From positions 2,666,001-2,730,000 of the forward strand of contig OZ245724.1 in assembly GCA_965227035.1 (NCBI GenBank): a stretch of 64,000 bases of DNA, read 5' to 3'. This DNA is from CBDDFQ01 sp965227035 (GTDB taxonomy: Bacteria; Pseudomonadota; Gammaproteobacteria; Burkholderiales; Burkholderiaceae_C). This document shows positions 25,914 to 35,461 of this stretch, in pieces. The position numbers and the translations under genes were made by a program. Within the stretch, counting starts at the first letter, position 1. Each line of letters starts with the position of its first letter. Under the pieces are notes generated by a model. It searched no databases. It was not told the DNA's origin and worked only from the letters and a program-made list of their open reading frames with translations.

Positions 25914-26987
25914 TCAAGAACCACTGCCGCCCCTGTTCGTATAACTCGCGTTCCCCAGCCCAGTCCCCAGCGTGAAAACGCCCCAGCGCCTGACTCCCTG
26001 CGTGAACGGTCGTTGAGACAGACCCTGAATAACTGCGTCGTTGTGAAGAAGGACTCGAACTTTCTTTCCCTGTATCGAGGGGATCTTTTCTGCAAGCGCA
26101 GTAGCCAGCTTGAAATTGGGAGCCTCCCAGTCGCCAGGCAGGTTCTGAGTGCCTGCCGCAATCGCACCGTTGCGATGGATCATGCCGGGGCACGCCACAC
26201 CGATCATCGGATCCAGGTCGATCCCCATGCGTCCCGCGTACTGCGCAAGACTGTCCAGCATCTCGGCAATGCCGCCGATCAGGTTGGCCCGACGCGTCAC
26301 GTCCTTGTCTGAAGCGTGGCCCCATTTCTGGCGCAGCACGACTTCCGCATTTCGCAGGTCGCTCGCTTCGTCGAAGTTGGTTCGCACAATGCCGCATCGC
26401 ACGTTAGTGCCTCCGATGTCCACCGCGAGAAAAGCTTTGACATGGGGAAGCGCATCCTTCGGCAGAACATGAACCCATCCCACCAGACCGCCCTCGTCTG
26501 GGTGGTAGTGAAGGAGTCGCAGATCTACCGGAACGCCCGCGATTTTGAGAATCTGCGCCGCTCTGGCAACCGCAAGCTTTCCGGTCTCGGTCTGCTGGAA
26601 GCCCCCGCCCACGATGATTCGCTCGACGCCTTCCCAGCGCCGCTGCTTCATGAAGACTTCGGCCACATGCGCCAGCTGATGCGCGAAATCCTCGACTGCC
26701 GCCTCGACGATGTCGGCGGCATCGCCTCCGGCTTGCAGCAGGTCGTCCACCCTCTTTCTGATCTTTTTGGTCGGCCCTTTTCCAAGTGCGTCCTCCCCGC
26801 GATGCATGTCGCGGAACTGCTTTCGCCAGACATGGAGGATGCGGGTGAATGCGGTACGACTGGCACGATCGCCGACGAAACCATCGCGTTCCTTGTCTTC
26901 CAGCGCGAGGCTGTAGCTGTCGATGGACACGGTCGGCAACGATCGGTCGCCGTGAACAGGAAATTTGGGGATGGATGAATTGGACAT
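25914..26987 (-). CDS. ROK-like sugar kinase with circularly permuted motif order
   Basis: 357-aa actin-fold kinase related to the ROK family. Motifs occur in an unusual order: first the adenosine/C-terminal motif VERIIVGGGFQQTETGKLAV (121-140), normally last, then phosphate-1 motif AVDIGGTNVRCG (188-199), the sugar loop GTQNLPGDW (279-287), catalytic D317 in LLHNDA, and phosphate-2 motif LGTGLGN (340-346) only 11 residues before the end. The ROK zinc motif CxCGxxGC is absent. This looks like a circular permutation in which the C-terminal lobe moved to the front. It follows glgA by 86 bp on the same strand, so glucokinase-like phosphorylation of glucose from glycogen/trehalose breakdown is a plausible role. 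Confidence 0.8.
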   Translation of the reverse strand: MSNSSIPKFPVHGDRSLPTVSIDSYSLALEDKERDGFVGDRASRTAFTRILHVWRKQFRDMHRGEDALGKGPTKKIRKRVDDLLQAGGDAADIVEAAVEDFAHQLAHVAEVFMKQRRWEGVERIIVGGGFQQTETGKLAVARAAQILKIAGVPVDLRLLHYHPDEGGLVGWVHVLPKDALPHVKAFLAVDIGGTNVRCGIVRTNFDEASDLRNAEVVLRQKWGHASDKDVTRRANLIGGIAEMLDSLAQYAGRMGIDLDPMIGVACPGMIHRNGAIAAGTQNLPGDWEAPNFKLATALAEKIPSIQGKKVRVLLHNDAVIQGLSQRPFTQGVRRWGVFTLGTGLGNASYTNRGGSGS

Positions 26988-27073
26988 GCTGAAGTGGCGT
27001 CTATTCGTGGCGTTATTTCTTCAGCGAGATTACGCCGCTGTGGCCTGCTTGCGTGTAGGCAAGCATCCTAAGT

Positions 27074-28564
27074 TCACTTCGGTCGAGAAATGGTTACCAG
27101 CGGCGTTGAACTGCCCGGCTTCGACATCAGCGACTGGTAAAGCGCTACGTACTTCCTTGCGCTCGCGTTCCACGCGAAGTCCATCGACATAGCGCGCTGC
27201 TGCATCTGCGTCCACGCCTTGGGTTGCCGATACACCAGCAGGGCCTGTGACATCGCCGCAATCAATGCTGGCAGCGATGCATCCGGCATGGAAAAGCCGG
27301 TCGACGAGTCGTCCAGAAAATCCACGACCGAATCGGCAAGACCCCCAGTCGCATGGACCACCGGCAGCGTTCCATAGATCTGGCTGTACATCTGGTTGAG
27401 TCCGCAAGGCTCGTAGCGCGATGGCATGAGAAAGGTGTCTGCGCCCGCCTCGATCTGATGCGCCAGTTCCTCGCTGAATCCGATATTCACCGCAACACTC
27501 TCCGGATGCGATAGCGCCGCGCTCTTGAGCAGCGATTCGAGTTCGGAATCGCCGGTGCCAAGCATCACCAACTGACAATCGTTGGCAATGACCCAAGGCA
27601 CGGCCTGCGCAATGAGGTCGATTCCCTTCTGACTCACGAGCCGTCCCACCACGCCGAAAAGCATGCGCTCGTCAGAAACCGTCAGACCCATACGCTGCTG
27701 CAGCGCGCGCTTGTTGGCACGTTTGCCTTGCAGCGTCGACGCATCGTAGGGAGTGCCGAGATGAACATCTGTGGCCGGATTCCATTCGTTCGTATCGACG
27801 CCGTTCAGGATGCCTTGCAGACGATCCCGCTTCGCGCGCAACAGGCCATCGAGTCCACATCCCAGTGCTTCCCTCGTGATCTCGCGGGCATAAGTCGGAC
27901 TTACCGTGGTAATCGCATCGGCGTATTGCAGACCGGCCTTGAGGAACGACATCTGGCCCCAGAATTCGGCGCCGTCGACACTTCGCCATTCCTCTGGCAA
28001 GTCGAGATCATCGATGGTCTCCATAGGGAACTGCCCCTGGTAGGCCAGGTTGTGGATCGTGATGACGGAGGGTGCGCGATGGATCTGGTCGTGCGCCTGC
28101 ATGCCATGCAGCCATGCGGGCGCGAGCGCAGACGGCCAGTCGTTGCAATGCAAGACTTCGCACTTCCAGTTCTCGAGTGGAGAGCGCGACGAAGCAATCT
28201 GTGCAGCGATCAAACCCAGGAAAGCGAAACGCTTGGCGCTGTTCGCATGATCCCGTCCCGCAGCGTCCACATACGGGCCGCCGGTGCCTTCGAATAGTTC
28301 CGGGCAATCGAGCAGCAACAGCGTGACATTCGTCTTGTCTTTGCAGGCGACCAGACGCGCTTCGGGCCACACGCCGAGCGCTGAAATTTTGGCGACTTCC
28401 TTGCCAGCTGGTAGCAGGTCGATGAGCGCTCCATATGCGGGGATCAGCAGCTTCACGTCGTGCCCGATCTGCGCGAGCGCACGAGGTAATGCCGAACTCA
28501 CATCACCGAGACCGCCCGTCTTTACCCAGGGCGCACATTCGGACGTCACGAAAAGAATGTTCAT
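27074..28564 (-). CDS. glgA: Glycogen synthase (ADP-glucose)
   Basis: 496-aa GT5 glycogen synthase adding glucose from ADP-glucose to alpha-1,4 chains. It starts MNILFVTSECAPWVKTGGLG; K15-x-G-G is the ADP-glucose-binding motif. The C-terminal domain has VGRLVSQKGIDLI and the catalytic-site stretch PSRYEPCGLNQMYSQIYGT, then HATGGLADSV. Start ATG 28564 overlaps the stop of the malQ-treY fusion (ATGA), ruling out a long upstream in-frame extension. Distal gene of the glycogen-trehalose operon. Confidence 0.97.
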   Translation of the reverse strand: MNILFVTSECAPWVKTGGLGDVSSALPRALAQIGHDVKLLIPAYGALIDLLPAGKEVAKISALGVWPEARLVACKDKTNVTLLLLDCPELFEGTGGPYVDAAGRDHANSAKRFAFLGLIAAQIASSRSPLENWKCEVLHCNDWPSALAPAWLHGMQAHDQIHRAPSVITIHNLAYQGQFPMETIDDLDLPEEWRSVDGAEFWGQMSFLKAGLQYADAITTVSPTYAREITREALGCGLDGLLRAKRDRLQGILNGVDTNEWNPATDVHLGTPYDASTLQGKRANKRALQQRMGLTVSDERMLFGVVGRLVSQKGIDLIAQAVPWVIANDCQLVMLGTGDSELESLLKSAALSHPESVAVNIGFSEELAHQIEAGADTFLMPSRYEPCGLNQMYSQIYGTLPVVHATGGLADSVVDFLDDSSTGFSMPDASLPALIAAMSQALLVYRQPKAWTQMQQRAMSMDFAWNASARKYVALYQSLMSKPGSSTPLVTISRPK

Positions 28565-31500
28565 GAAATTGGCCCGCCTTTTCTCGCGGTAATCCAGGAA
28601 GTGGGAACAAGCACGGCAACGGGCAACTGCGCAAGGAGTCGATCGAGCGCAAGCGCGTGGGCGCCGCCGACCCCAACGGAATCTCCGAAATCTCCAGGCT
28701 CGACGAGCTTCCGTCCGGTGAGCCAATCGCTCCAACCGCCTTCCGCTGCTGGAACGTCGATGCGGGTATCGCCCCAGGATCCCCAAAACCCATCGCTTCG
28801 TTGCGTCGTGGACATGCGCGAGTAGGCCATGCGACTGGCAATCACCACGATCGAATCACCCGAAGAATCTGGAACGCGTCGTTCGAAAGCGAGAACGCCC
28901 GACGCATGGAGACCTTTTGCGAACAGCGGCGTGTAGTTGCCACGGGCGAACACCTCGCTGTGTGCGTTTCGCAAACCGAGCAGACGCCAAGTCAGCAGCT
29001 GTTTAATGCGTCCATCCGAGATGCTGGCTTGCAGCGCATTCCATTCCGACATGGTGGGGCCGCGTCCGTCGAACATGCTTCGTATCCCGTCGAGACGAGA
29101 TTTGAGCGCATCGAAATGGACGGCGCGACGATTGTCCGGATCCACCAAATTGAAGGCCCATGTTTCACAGCCCTGATAGATGTCGGGCACACCGGGCGCC
29201 GTGAGCTTCAGTGCAGTCATGTTGAGGCTGTTGGCGAAACCCGCGCGCGCGATGCGGCCGACGAATGCCGACAACGATGCAGTGAACTCGGAACTCGCCA
29301 AAATCGCCGCGATAAATTCGCGCACCGCCGATTCGTACTGCTCGTCCGGATTGAGCCAACTGGTTTCGAGTTTGGCCTCGCGCATTGCCTTTTGCATATA
29401 GGCCTGCACTCTGCTTTCGAAATCTACTCGATCGCCGAATCCATCGACGGGCCAGATGCCGACGAGTGTCTGATACAGCAGGTATTCGTCGTTTTGCGAC
29501 GGCGCGCGGTTTCCCTGCGCATCCTTGGTGAACCGGAGGTTCATCGTCTGCCACGACATCGATGCATCGCGCCATTCGTCGGGCATCTCAGACAGCACGT
29601 CGAGTCGCGCGCGCATGTCTTCCGAACGCTTGCTGTCGTGCGTCGAGGTGCCGAGCAACCAATGGGGCCGCGTCAACGTCTGCGATTCGCACTGCGCGTG
29701 AAACTCGTGAGGGGTCACGCCGAACTTGCGCGGATCGCCACCCACGTCGTTCAGCGAAACCAGACGGTGATACCGATAGAAGGCGGTGTCCTCCATAGAC
29801 TTGGCCATCACCGGCGCGGTGAACTGCTGCCAGCGAGCGACGAAACGCTTGTGCGCTTCTTCGTCGCCCGGTGCAGGGGCTGACATCAGCACGTCCCGCA
29901 GATGGTCGATGACGCTCACGTCGGCAGCGAGTCCACGTCGCTTGGCGCGGCGAATGGCCTGGTCCAGATAGCGCGCATCCGATTCGACGGGCGCGCCATC
30001 ACCAACAAGATAAGTGCGATACACCGTGAATTCGGCAGCAACATCGGCAATTGCCGAACGCAAACGATTGCGGGTGAAATCGCAGGTGCGCCGATTGGCT
30101 CGACTGATGCGATAGAGCGCCTCGGTGAGCCACTGAAGATCGCTCGCCAGCGACACGTTCATGATCAGGCGCTTCGACTCATAAAGGATGCGCGAAAAGT
30201 TGATCGGAGCATCTGCGAACTCTGCGTAGGTTCGTGTAATGGCGCCCTCGTTTCGCGTGTCGATAAACAAACCGTTCACCAGATTCGAAAACCGGTATCC
30301 GGTTCCGCCATGAACCGGCCAGTCCTGCGGCAGATCCTCGTGTTCCGCGAGAATTTTCTCGACGACCAGATACACAGCGCGACGATCCTCTCCCGCCAGT
30401 TCGACCATGCGCGCGAACCGCGACTGCAAACGCTCGAAGTACGCACGCGGATCGGCAAGCCCGTCGGGATGGTCGATCCGCAATGCGGCTACCGAGCCAT
30501 CCTGCAACCATCGAAGCACGCGTCTATGCGTCGCCTCGAACACCGAGTCGCGCTCCATCCGAAGCGCGGCGAGCGAATTGATATCGAAGAAGCGCCGGTA
30601 GTTGATGTCGTCGCCCGCCACACGCCAGAACGCAAGTCGCCAGGCTTGCCTTCCGATGAGTGCATCGAGCGCATCGAAGCTGTGCGCATCGCCTACCTGT
30701 CCTTGAAGAGACGCGATGCAGGCGTCGATCCACGCGCTCAATGTCGGCTGCTCTTTGACTCGTCGCGCGAGTCGCCGCTTCAGCAGCTTCGAGTCCCGCG
30801 CCCGCGTGCTGCGCCCATGCGCAGAGAGGTCGTCGCGTGCAGGCAATTGCGCAAACGCGTGCAGCATAGATTCGATCGAATCCGCCGCGTCACCCGCCAG
30901 TCCCACCGGGGGGAGTTGAAGGATCGCCGGGTAGTCGCGTGGATCTATCGGAAAGCGATGCGCGTAGTAGTGCACAGCGAACGATCCTTCGTCGGCCTCG
31001 AACACCACCTTCAATTCGCGTGCCTCAAGGACCTTGCCGTATTGATCGCCGAGCACCGGCAGCAGCACCCTGCCGACCATTTCCGGCGCTGCGGTGTTCC
31101 ACTCGATATCGAATGTGTCCGCATGCAGAGATGCCTGTCCGTGCTCGAGCACATCGAGCCACCACGGATTTTTCGCTTCGAGAACGCCCATGTGATTCGG
31201 CACGATGTCCAGCATCTGCTTCATGTCGTGCGCGCGCAGCGTGGAGCAGAGGTGCTCGAAACTTGCCTCGTCGCCGAGCTCGGGGTTCAGTGAATTTGGA
31301 TCGACCACGTCGTAGCCGTGAGTGCTGCCAGCGCGCGCCGCCTGCCATGGCGACGCGTACAAATGGCTGATACCCAGTTCGCTGAGATACGGAACCATCG
31401 CAGCTGCATCTGCAAAGGTGAAGCCAGCGTGGAACTGCACTCTGTACGTGCTCCTCGGAACCTGTGCCGTGGCCACATCGGGAACTCTCGATGCAATGGA

Positions 31501-33573
31501 AAGCTGCATCGACTCCGGGGAAGAATTCTGCAGGCCGGTCGAGTTTCGATCCTTGAGCACAAGTGCCAGATCAATCATGCGTTTGTCGACCGCCAAGTCT
31601 TCCAGGGTGACCGGAAGCTTTTTTCTCCAGTTGGGGTACTGCGACTCGGTCGTTCCGGGCACGTTCACCTGCAGCAGTTGCTGCGTCACGTCTTCGAGCT
31701 GAACACCCAGCAACTGAGACGGAGTCCGGCAAAGAAAAGCGTAGATGGCCTTGATGAGTTCCGGACTTGCATTAGGGATGGATGTGGACTGCACATTCGC
31801 GCCTTCGGGCAGCAGCGATTCCGCCTGCAGCGCGAGGAGCAGTTGCGCACGAGACTGAGCTCGCTCCACCACTTGTCGTCCATGGGTTGCCGCATCCGGA
31901 TAAAGACCGAGTCTTGCTGCCAGTTCGATATCTTCACCTTGCCAGTAGCCAGCAAGTGTGGGCAGATCGTGGGTTCCCACCACGGCCAGTGCGCCCGGCT
32001 TCCACTCCGCAGGCGGCTTGAAAATACCACCCTCTCCGCGCTCGAAATAAAGTGGGCTGTACGAAAGCACGGTGTTCGATCGCATCGCCTCGCGCATCGA
32101 CGGCGCGACGTTGCCCAGGTCTTCGCCGATAACCATGCACTTTTTCAAATGACTCTCGAGCGCGAGGATGCCCAGCAAATCGTCCAGCGGGTATTGCATG
32201 TAGGTGCCGCCATGTGGGCCGGTCCAGAACAGTCGCATCAAGCCCATCACATGGTCTAGCCGCAATGCGCCCGCGTGCCGCATGTTGGCGCGAATCAACT
32301 CGATAAATGCGACGTAGCGTGACTGCTTCAACCGCACAGGATCGAGAGGAGGCAGACCCCAGTCTTGTCCTGCTTCGCTCAGCGGATCAGGCGGCGCGCC
32401 GACATTCATACCGAGCGCGTAAGAATTGCGGTGAGCCCACAACTCGGATCCGCCGGCGTTCGATCCAACCGCAAGATCGCGGTAGAGGCCAATGCTCATA
32501 CCTGCGTTCTTCGCGCGTTCCTGCGCTGCCTGTAGCTGCAGATCGGCTTGCCACTGCAGCCAGCCATAGAAACCGACTCGGTCTTCGTGGTCGCGCACAA
32601 AGGCCTTCGTGGCCTCACCGTCCGGATCGCGGTATTCCTCGGGCCAGGCCGGCCATCCCCAAACACCGCGATCCTGCGCAAAAAGGTGCGCCTGCAGCGC
32701 CTCGAAAATAGCGTGAGTTTTCAGATGCGGATTGCTGTCGATGAACAGGCTGAATCGACGCGCGCGTTCGCTGTCGCGCCGGATGTGGCGATCTTGAAAG
32801 CTGCTCCACATCGCCTCGAATACGGCGTATTTAAGTTGCGCGACTTTCGGATAATCCACCTCGTCGGCCTCTCGCAGCGCATCGAGCTGCCTTCTGAAAT
32901 CGTCCTGATCGGCCAGCGATCGTGCTTGCCTCGACTCGTGAAAGTCGGCAATCGCCTCGACATCCAGATAGAGGGCATTCAAGGCATTTCGACTGGAGGG
33001 GCTGTACGGACTGGCGTCTTCCGGCCGATGCGCAAAAAGCGCGTGCAGCGGGTTGAGTCCGACGAATGCTGCACCCTGCGCTGCGAGCAATCCGACCAGA
33101 CCAGCGAGATCGGTGAAGTCGCCAATGCCCCAGTTCCGACTCGAACGAATCGCATAAAGCTGGATGCAGGCTCCCCACCAACGCTCTCCTTCAAGCAGAC
33201 CGGAAGGCTGCCATGTGCGCGATGGACAGACGATGACCGAACAACCATCGAGATCGTGATAGCCGATGGAAAGGGGCTCGATTACTTTGTCGCCGATCCG
33301 GATTTCCCGACCTTCTCGAACCACTACGACCTGTGGCTGTCGATGGCTCTCTTCATGAATTTCCCGGATTCGCACGCGGGAGTTTTCCAACGCATCTTCG
33401 CTCGAAGCGTCGAATCCCATTGCCGTGACCGAGCGGTACAAGGTCTCCATGGAGACCTCGAGGTCGTTCCCGTAAAAGTCCTGATAACGCACCGATAGCC
33501 CGAGCGCGGCGGCCAGCTCACGCAACAAATACCGATAGTGGTCGGACGCCGAAGAGACGTTGTCGATATCCAT
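28561..33573 (-). CDS. Fused 4-alpha-glucanotransferase (MalQ) - maltooligosyltrehalose synthase (TreY)
   Basis: 1670-aa two-enzyme protein, counting from ATG 33573, 4 bp after the treZ stop. Residues about 1-690 are MalQ (GH77): WGIGDFTDL, catalytic ALRLDHVMGLMRLFW, VIGEDLGNV and VGTHDLPTLAGYW. After a short linker, about 705-1670 are TreY (GH13): STYRVQFHAGFTFADA, LDIVPNHMG, LRIDHPDGLADP, LVVEKIL and TSTHDSKRSEDMRARL. MalQ disproportionates short dextrins; TreY converts the reducing end of maltodextrins to a trehalose unit, which TreZ releases. The frame is continuous with no internal stop, and the long single frame with both catalytic sets intact argues for a true fusion rather than an artefact. 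Overlaps glgA. Confidence 0.95.
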   Translation of the reverse strand: MDIDNVSSASDHYRYLLRELAAALGLSVRYQDFYGNDLEVSMETLYRSVTAMGFDASSEDALENSRVRIREIHEESHRQPQVVVVREGREIRIGDKVIEPLSIGYHDLDGCSVIVCPSRTWQPSGLLEGERWWGACIQLYAIRSSRNWGIGDFTDLAGLVGLLAAQGAAFVGLNPLHALFAHRPEDASPYSPSSRNALNALYLDVEAIADFHESRQARSLADQDDFRRQLDALREADEVDYPKVAQLKYAVFEAMWSSFQDRHIRRDSERARRFSLFIDSNPHLKTHAIFEALQAHLFAQDRGVWGWPAWPEEYRDPDGEATKAFVRDHEDRVGFYGWLQWQADLQLQAAQERAKNAGMSIGLYRDLAVGSNAGGSELWAHRNSYALGMNVGAPPDPLSEAGQDWGLPPLDPVRLKQSRYVAFIELIRANMRHAGALRLDHVMGLMRLFWTGPHGGTYMQYPLDDLLGILALESHLKKCMVIGEDLGNVAPSMREAMRSNTVLSYSPLYFERGEGGIFKPPAEWKPGALAVVGTHDLPTLAGYWQGEDIELAARLGLYPDAATHGRQVVERAQSRAQLLLALQAESLLPEGANVQSTSIPNASPELIKAIYAFLCRTPSQLLGVQLEDVTQQLLQVNVPGTTESQYPNWRKKLPVTLEDLAVDKRMIDLALVLKDRNSTGLQNSSPESMQLSIASRVPDVATAQVPRSTYRVQFHAGFTFADAAAMVPYLSELGISHLYASPWQAARAGSTHGYDVVDPNSLNPELGDEASFEHLCSTLRAHDMKQMLDIVPNHMGVLEAKNPWWLDVLEHGQASLHADTFDIEWNTAAPEMVGRVLLPVLGDQYGKVLEARELKVVFEADEGSFAVHYYAHRFPIDPRDYPAILQLPPVGLAGDAADSIESMLHAFAQLPARDDLSAHGRSTRARDSKLLKRRLARRVKEQPTLSAWIDACIASLQGQVGDAHSFDALDALIGRQAWRLAFWRVAGDDINYRRFFDINSLAALRMERDSVFEATHRRVLRWLQDGSVAALRIDHPDGLADPRAYFERLQSRFARMVELAGEDRRAVYLVVEKILAEHEDLPQDWPVHGGTGYRFSNLVNGLFIDTRNEGAITRTYAEFADAPINFSRILYESKRLIMNVSLASDLQWLTEALYRISRANRRTCDFTRNRLRSAIADVAAEFTVYRTYLVGDGAPVESDARYLDQAIRRAKRRGLAADVSVIDHLRDVLMSAPAPGDEEAHKRFVARWQQFTAPVMAKSMEDTAFYRYHRLVSLNDVGGDPRKFGVTPHEFHAQCESQTLTRPHWLLGTSTHDSKRSEDMRARLDVLSEMPDEWRDASMSWQTMNLRFTKDAQGNRAPSQNDEYLLYQTLVGIWPVDGFGDRVDFESRVQAYMQKAMREAKLETSWLNPDEQYESAVREFIAAILASSEFTASLSAFVGRIARAGFANSLNMTALKLTAPGVPDIYQGCETWAFNLVDPDNRRAVHFDALKSRLDGIRSMFDGRGPTMSEWNALQASISDGRIKQLLTWRLLGLRNAHSEVFARGNYTPLFAKGLHASGVLAFERRVPDSSGDSIVVIASRMAYSRMSTTQRSDGFWGSWGDTRIDVPAAEGGWSDWLTGRKLVEPGDFGDSVGVGGAHALALDRLLAQLPVAVLVPTSWITARKGGPIS

Positions 33574-33577
33574 AATT

Positions 33578-35461
33578 TCAGCGAGCTTGCGAGATCCAGC
33601 GCCATTGGCCCGACCATGGGCCGAGGATGTTCGACCGACTCTTGTCCGATTCATTTCCTATGGCGTACATCAGGCTTCCTTCGGGGTTGTCACCTGCAAG
33701 TTTGAGCTTTGCGTCGTCGAAATTCAACGCCGCCTGCAAGACGCGACCATCGTCGAAACGCCAGCGCACCACCACCCCACGCTTGCCAACGAGTTCGCCG
33801 TTATGCCCTCCGATTCGCAGGTGAGAAAGCGCGGGCCAAAGCTGTGCCTTTCGCAATTCGAGCAGCTCCTCGAAAAACGTCCGCCATTGCATTCCGCCAG
33901 CAAGCGACGATTCGCTGCGATCGAGCATGGACGCGGTAAAGGTGGATTCCGCACAAGGATCCGGCAAGTCCGCTCCTGCAGCGCTCATGAAGTGTGCGAA
34001 TTCCTTTTTCCGCCCTTCGGTGACAGCCTTTCCAAGATCGCCCGACCAGTTGGCGAAGTACATGAATGGCGTCGATGCATTCCACTCTTGCCCCATGAAA
34101 AGCATGGGCGTGTGAGGGGCCAGCATCAACAGCGCAGTCGCCAGCCGGATAGGGCCATCTCCCGCGTCTGGATGCGCGCGCGCGACCAGCTGGCTCATCC
34201 GCTCTCCGAATGCGCGATTGCCGGTCTGGTCGTGATTCTGCAAAAAATTGACCACGCCGTTCAGTGGCATTTCGTCACTGGCGGCTTCGCGTTTCGTGGC
34301 GGGATCGCCTCGCCACGCGACCCCGCGTGTCAGCACGCGCAGCAGCTGCTTCATCGGCTCGTGCGTGTACTCCGCGTAATAACCGGCCGTCTCACCCGTA
34401 AGGAGCACATGCATGAGGTGATGGAAATCGCCAGCCCATTGGCCGTCGATCGCATCTACCGAAGTCGCGGCTCGAGCGTCGATAACGCCAGGCGTGTTGT
34501 GATCGTCCTCGGTCACGAGATGCACGTGTCTGCCCTTGAACCGGGCTCGCACTTGTCGCGCGATCGCGCGAATCATGTGTTGCCGGCTGTCGTCATAAAT
34601 CGCATGCACGGCATCGAATCGAAGTCCGTCGACGTGATACTGGTCTATCCAGTAGATGGCGTTTTCGATAAAGAACTGCCTGACGGTTTCGCTTCGCTCG
34701 CCGTCGAAGTTGATAGCCCGACCCCACGGCCCTTCGTGCTTCTCCGAAAAGAAAAATGGCGCGTAGGAAGGCAGATAGTTGCCGTCCGGCCCGAAGTGGT
34801 TGTAGACCACGTCCATGAACACCATCAGGCCCAGCGAATGCGCGTGGTCAATGAAGCTCTTCAGCTCGTCGGGTGTTCCGTACGAAGCGTGCGGCGCGAA
34901 GTGCAACACGCCGTCATAGCCCCAACCGAATTTGCCGGGAAAATCGGAGAGCGGCATGACCTGAATGGCAGTTACGCCAAGCTCGGCAAGTCGAGGCAAT
35001 TCGGCAGACGCAGCCCGGTAGCTTCCTTCTTCGGTAAAAGTCCCAATGTGCATTTCATAAAGCACCGTTTCGTGCCACGGACGCCCAATCCATTGTGCGT
35101 CTGTCCACTCGAACGATTTCGGATCGACGATCTGACTGGCGCCATGCGGACCCTCGGGGTTGAATCGCGAAGCAGGATCGGGCACAGCCAACCCGTCGAT
35201 CACGAACTGGTAGCAGTCGCCGATCCGCGCGCGAGCGACGGATGCACTCCACCAGCCTTCGGGCTTTGCAATAGCTTCGACGGTGAATGCAGACCCCGTT
35301 TGCAGAGTCACGAATACATCGACCTTCTTTGCGGCAGGCGCCCAGAGAAAGAACTCCACTCCCGCCTTGCCGCCCTCAAGCAGTCGCGGGCCGAAACAAG
35401 CTTCCGATTGCTCGCTTGATTGCTCGCTTGATTGCGCGCTTTTTTCCGTGCCTGCCTTCAT
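33578..35461 (-). CDS. treZ: Maltooligosyltrehalose trehalohydrolase
   Basis: 627-aa GH13 enzyme that cleaves trehalose from maltooligosyltrehalose made by TreY. Order: N-terminal beta domain (FFLWAPAAKKVDVFV), barrel with MDVVYNHFGPDGNY, nucleophile region VDGLRFDAVHAI, acid/base LVTEDDHN and LQNHDQTGNRAFG. The N-terminus holds an SSEQ repeat encoded by 12-bp DNA repeats. The start overlaps the glgX stop in an ATGA and the end is 4 bp from the fusion gene, so all are translated together. Confidence 0.96.
   Translation of the reverse strand: MKAGTEKSAQSSEQSSEQSEACFGPRLLEGGKAGVEFFLWAPAAKKVDVFVTLQTGSAFTVEAIAKPEGWWSASVARARIGDCYQFVIDGLAVPDPASRFNPEGPHGASQIVDPKSFEWTDAQWIGRPWHETVLYEMHIGTFTEEGSYRAASAELPRLAELGVTAIQVMPLSDFPGKFGWGYDGVLHFAPHASYGTPDELKSFIDHAHSLGLMVFMDVVYNHFGPDGNYLPSYAPFFFSEKHEGPWGRAINFDGERSETVRQFFIENAIYWIDQYHVDGLRFDAVHAIYDDSRQHMIRAIARQVRARFKGRHVHLVTEDDHNTPGVIDARAATSVDAIDGQWAGDFHHLMHVLLTGETAGYYAEYTHEPMKQLLRVLTRGVAWRGDPATKREAASDEMPLNGVVNFLQNHDQTGNRAFGERMSQLVARAHPDAGDGPIRLATALLMLAPHTPMLFMGQEWNASTPFMYFANWSGDLGKAVTEGRKKEFAHFMSAAGADLPDPCAESTFTASMLDRSESSLAGGMQWRTFFEELLELRKAQLWPALSHLRIGGHNGELVGKRGVVVRWRFDDGRVLQAALNFDDAKLKLAGDNPEGSLMYAIGNESDKSRSNILGPWSGQWRWISQAR
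35406..35441. repeat. Three 12-bp tandem repeats inside treZ
   Basis: GATTGCTCGCTT twice, then GATTGCGCGCTT, head to tail within the N-terminal codons of treZ. Being a multiple of three, copy changes add or remove one SSEQ unit without a frameshift. Confidence 0.9.

Noticed and set aside
27074..28786. Longer glycogen synthase with a 74-residue Arg-rich N-terminal extension
   Set aside because: The extension is the antisense-like shadow of the treY end; the ATG at 28564 overlaps the fusion stop and gives the normal GlgA N-terminus.
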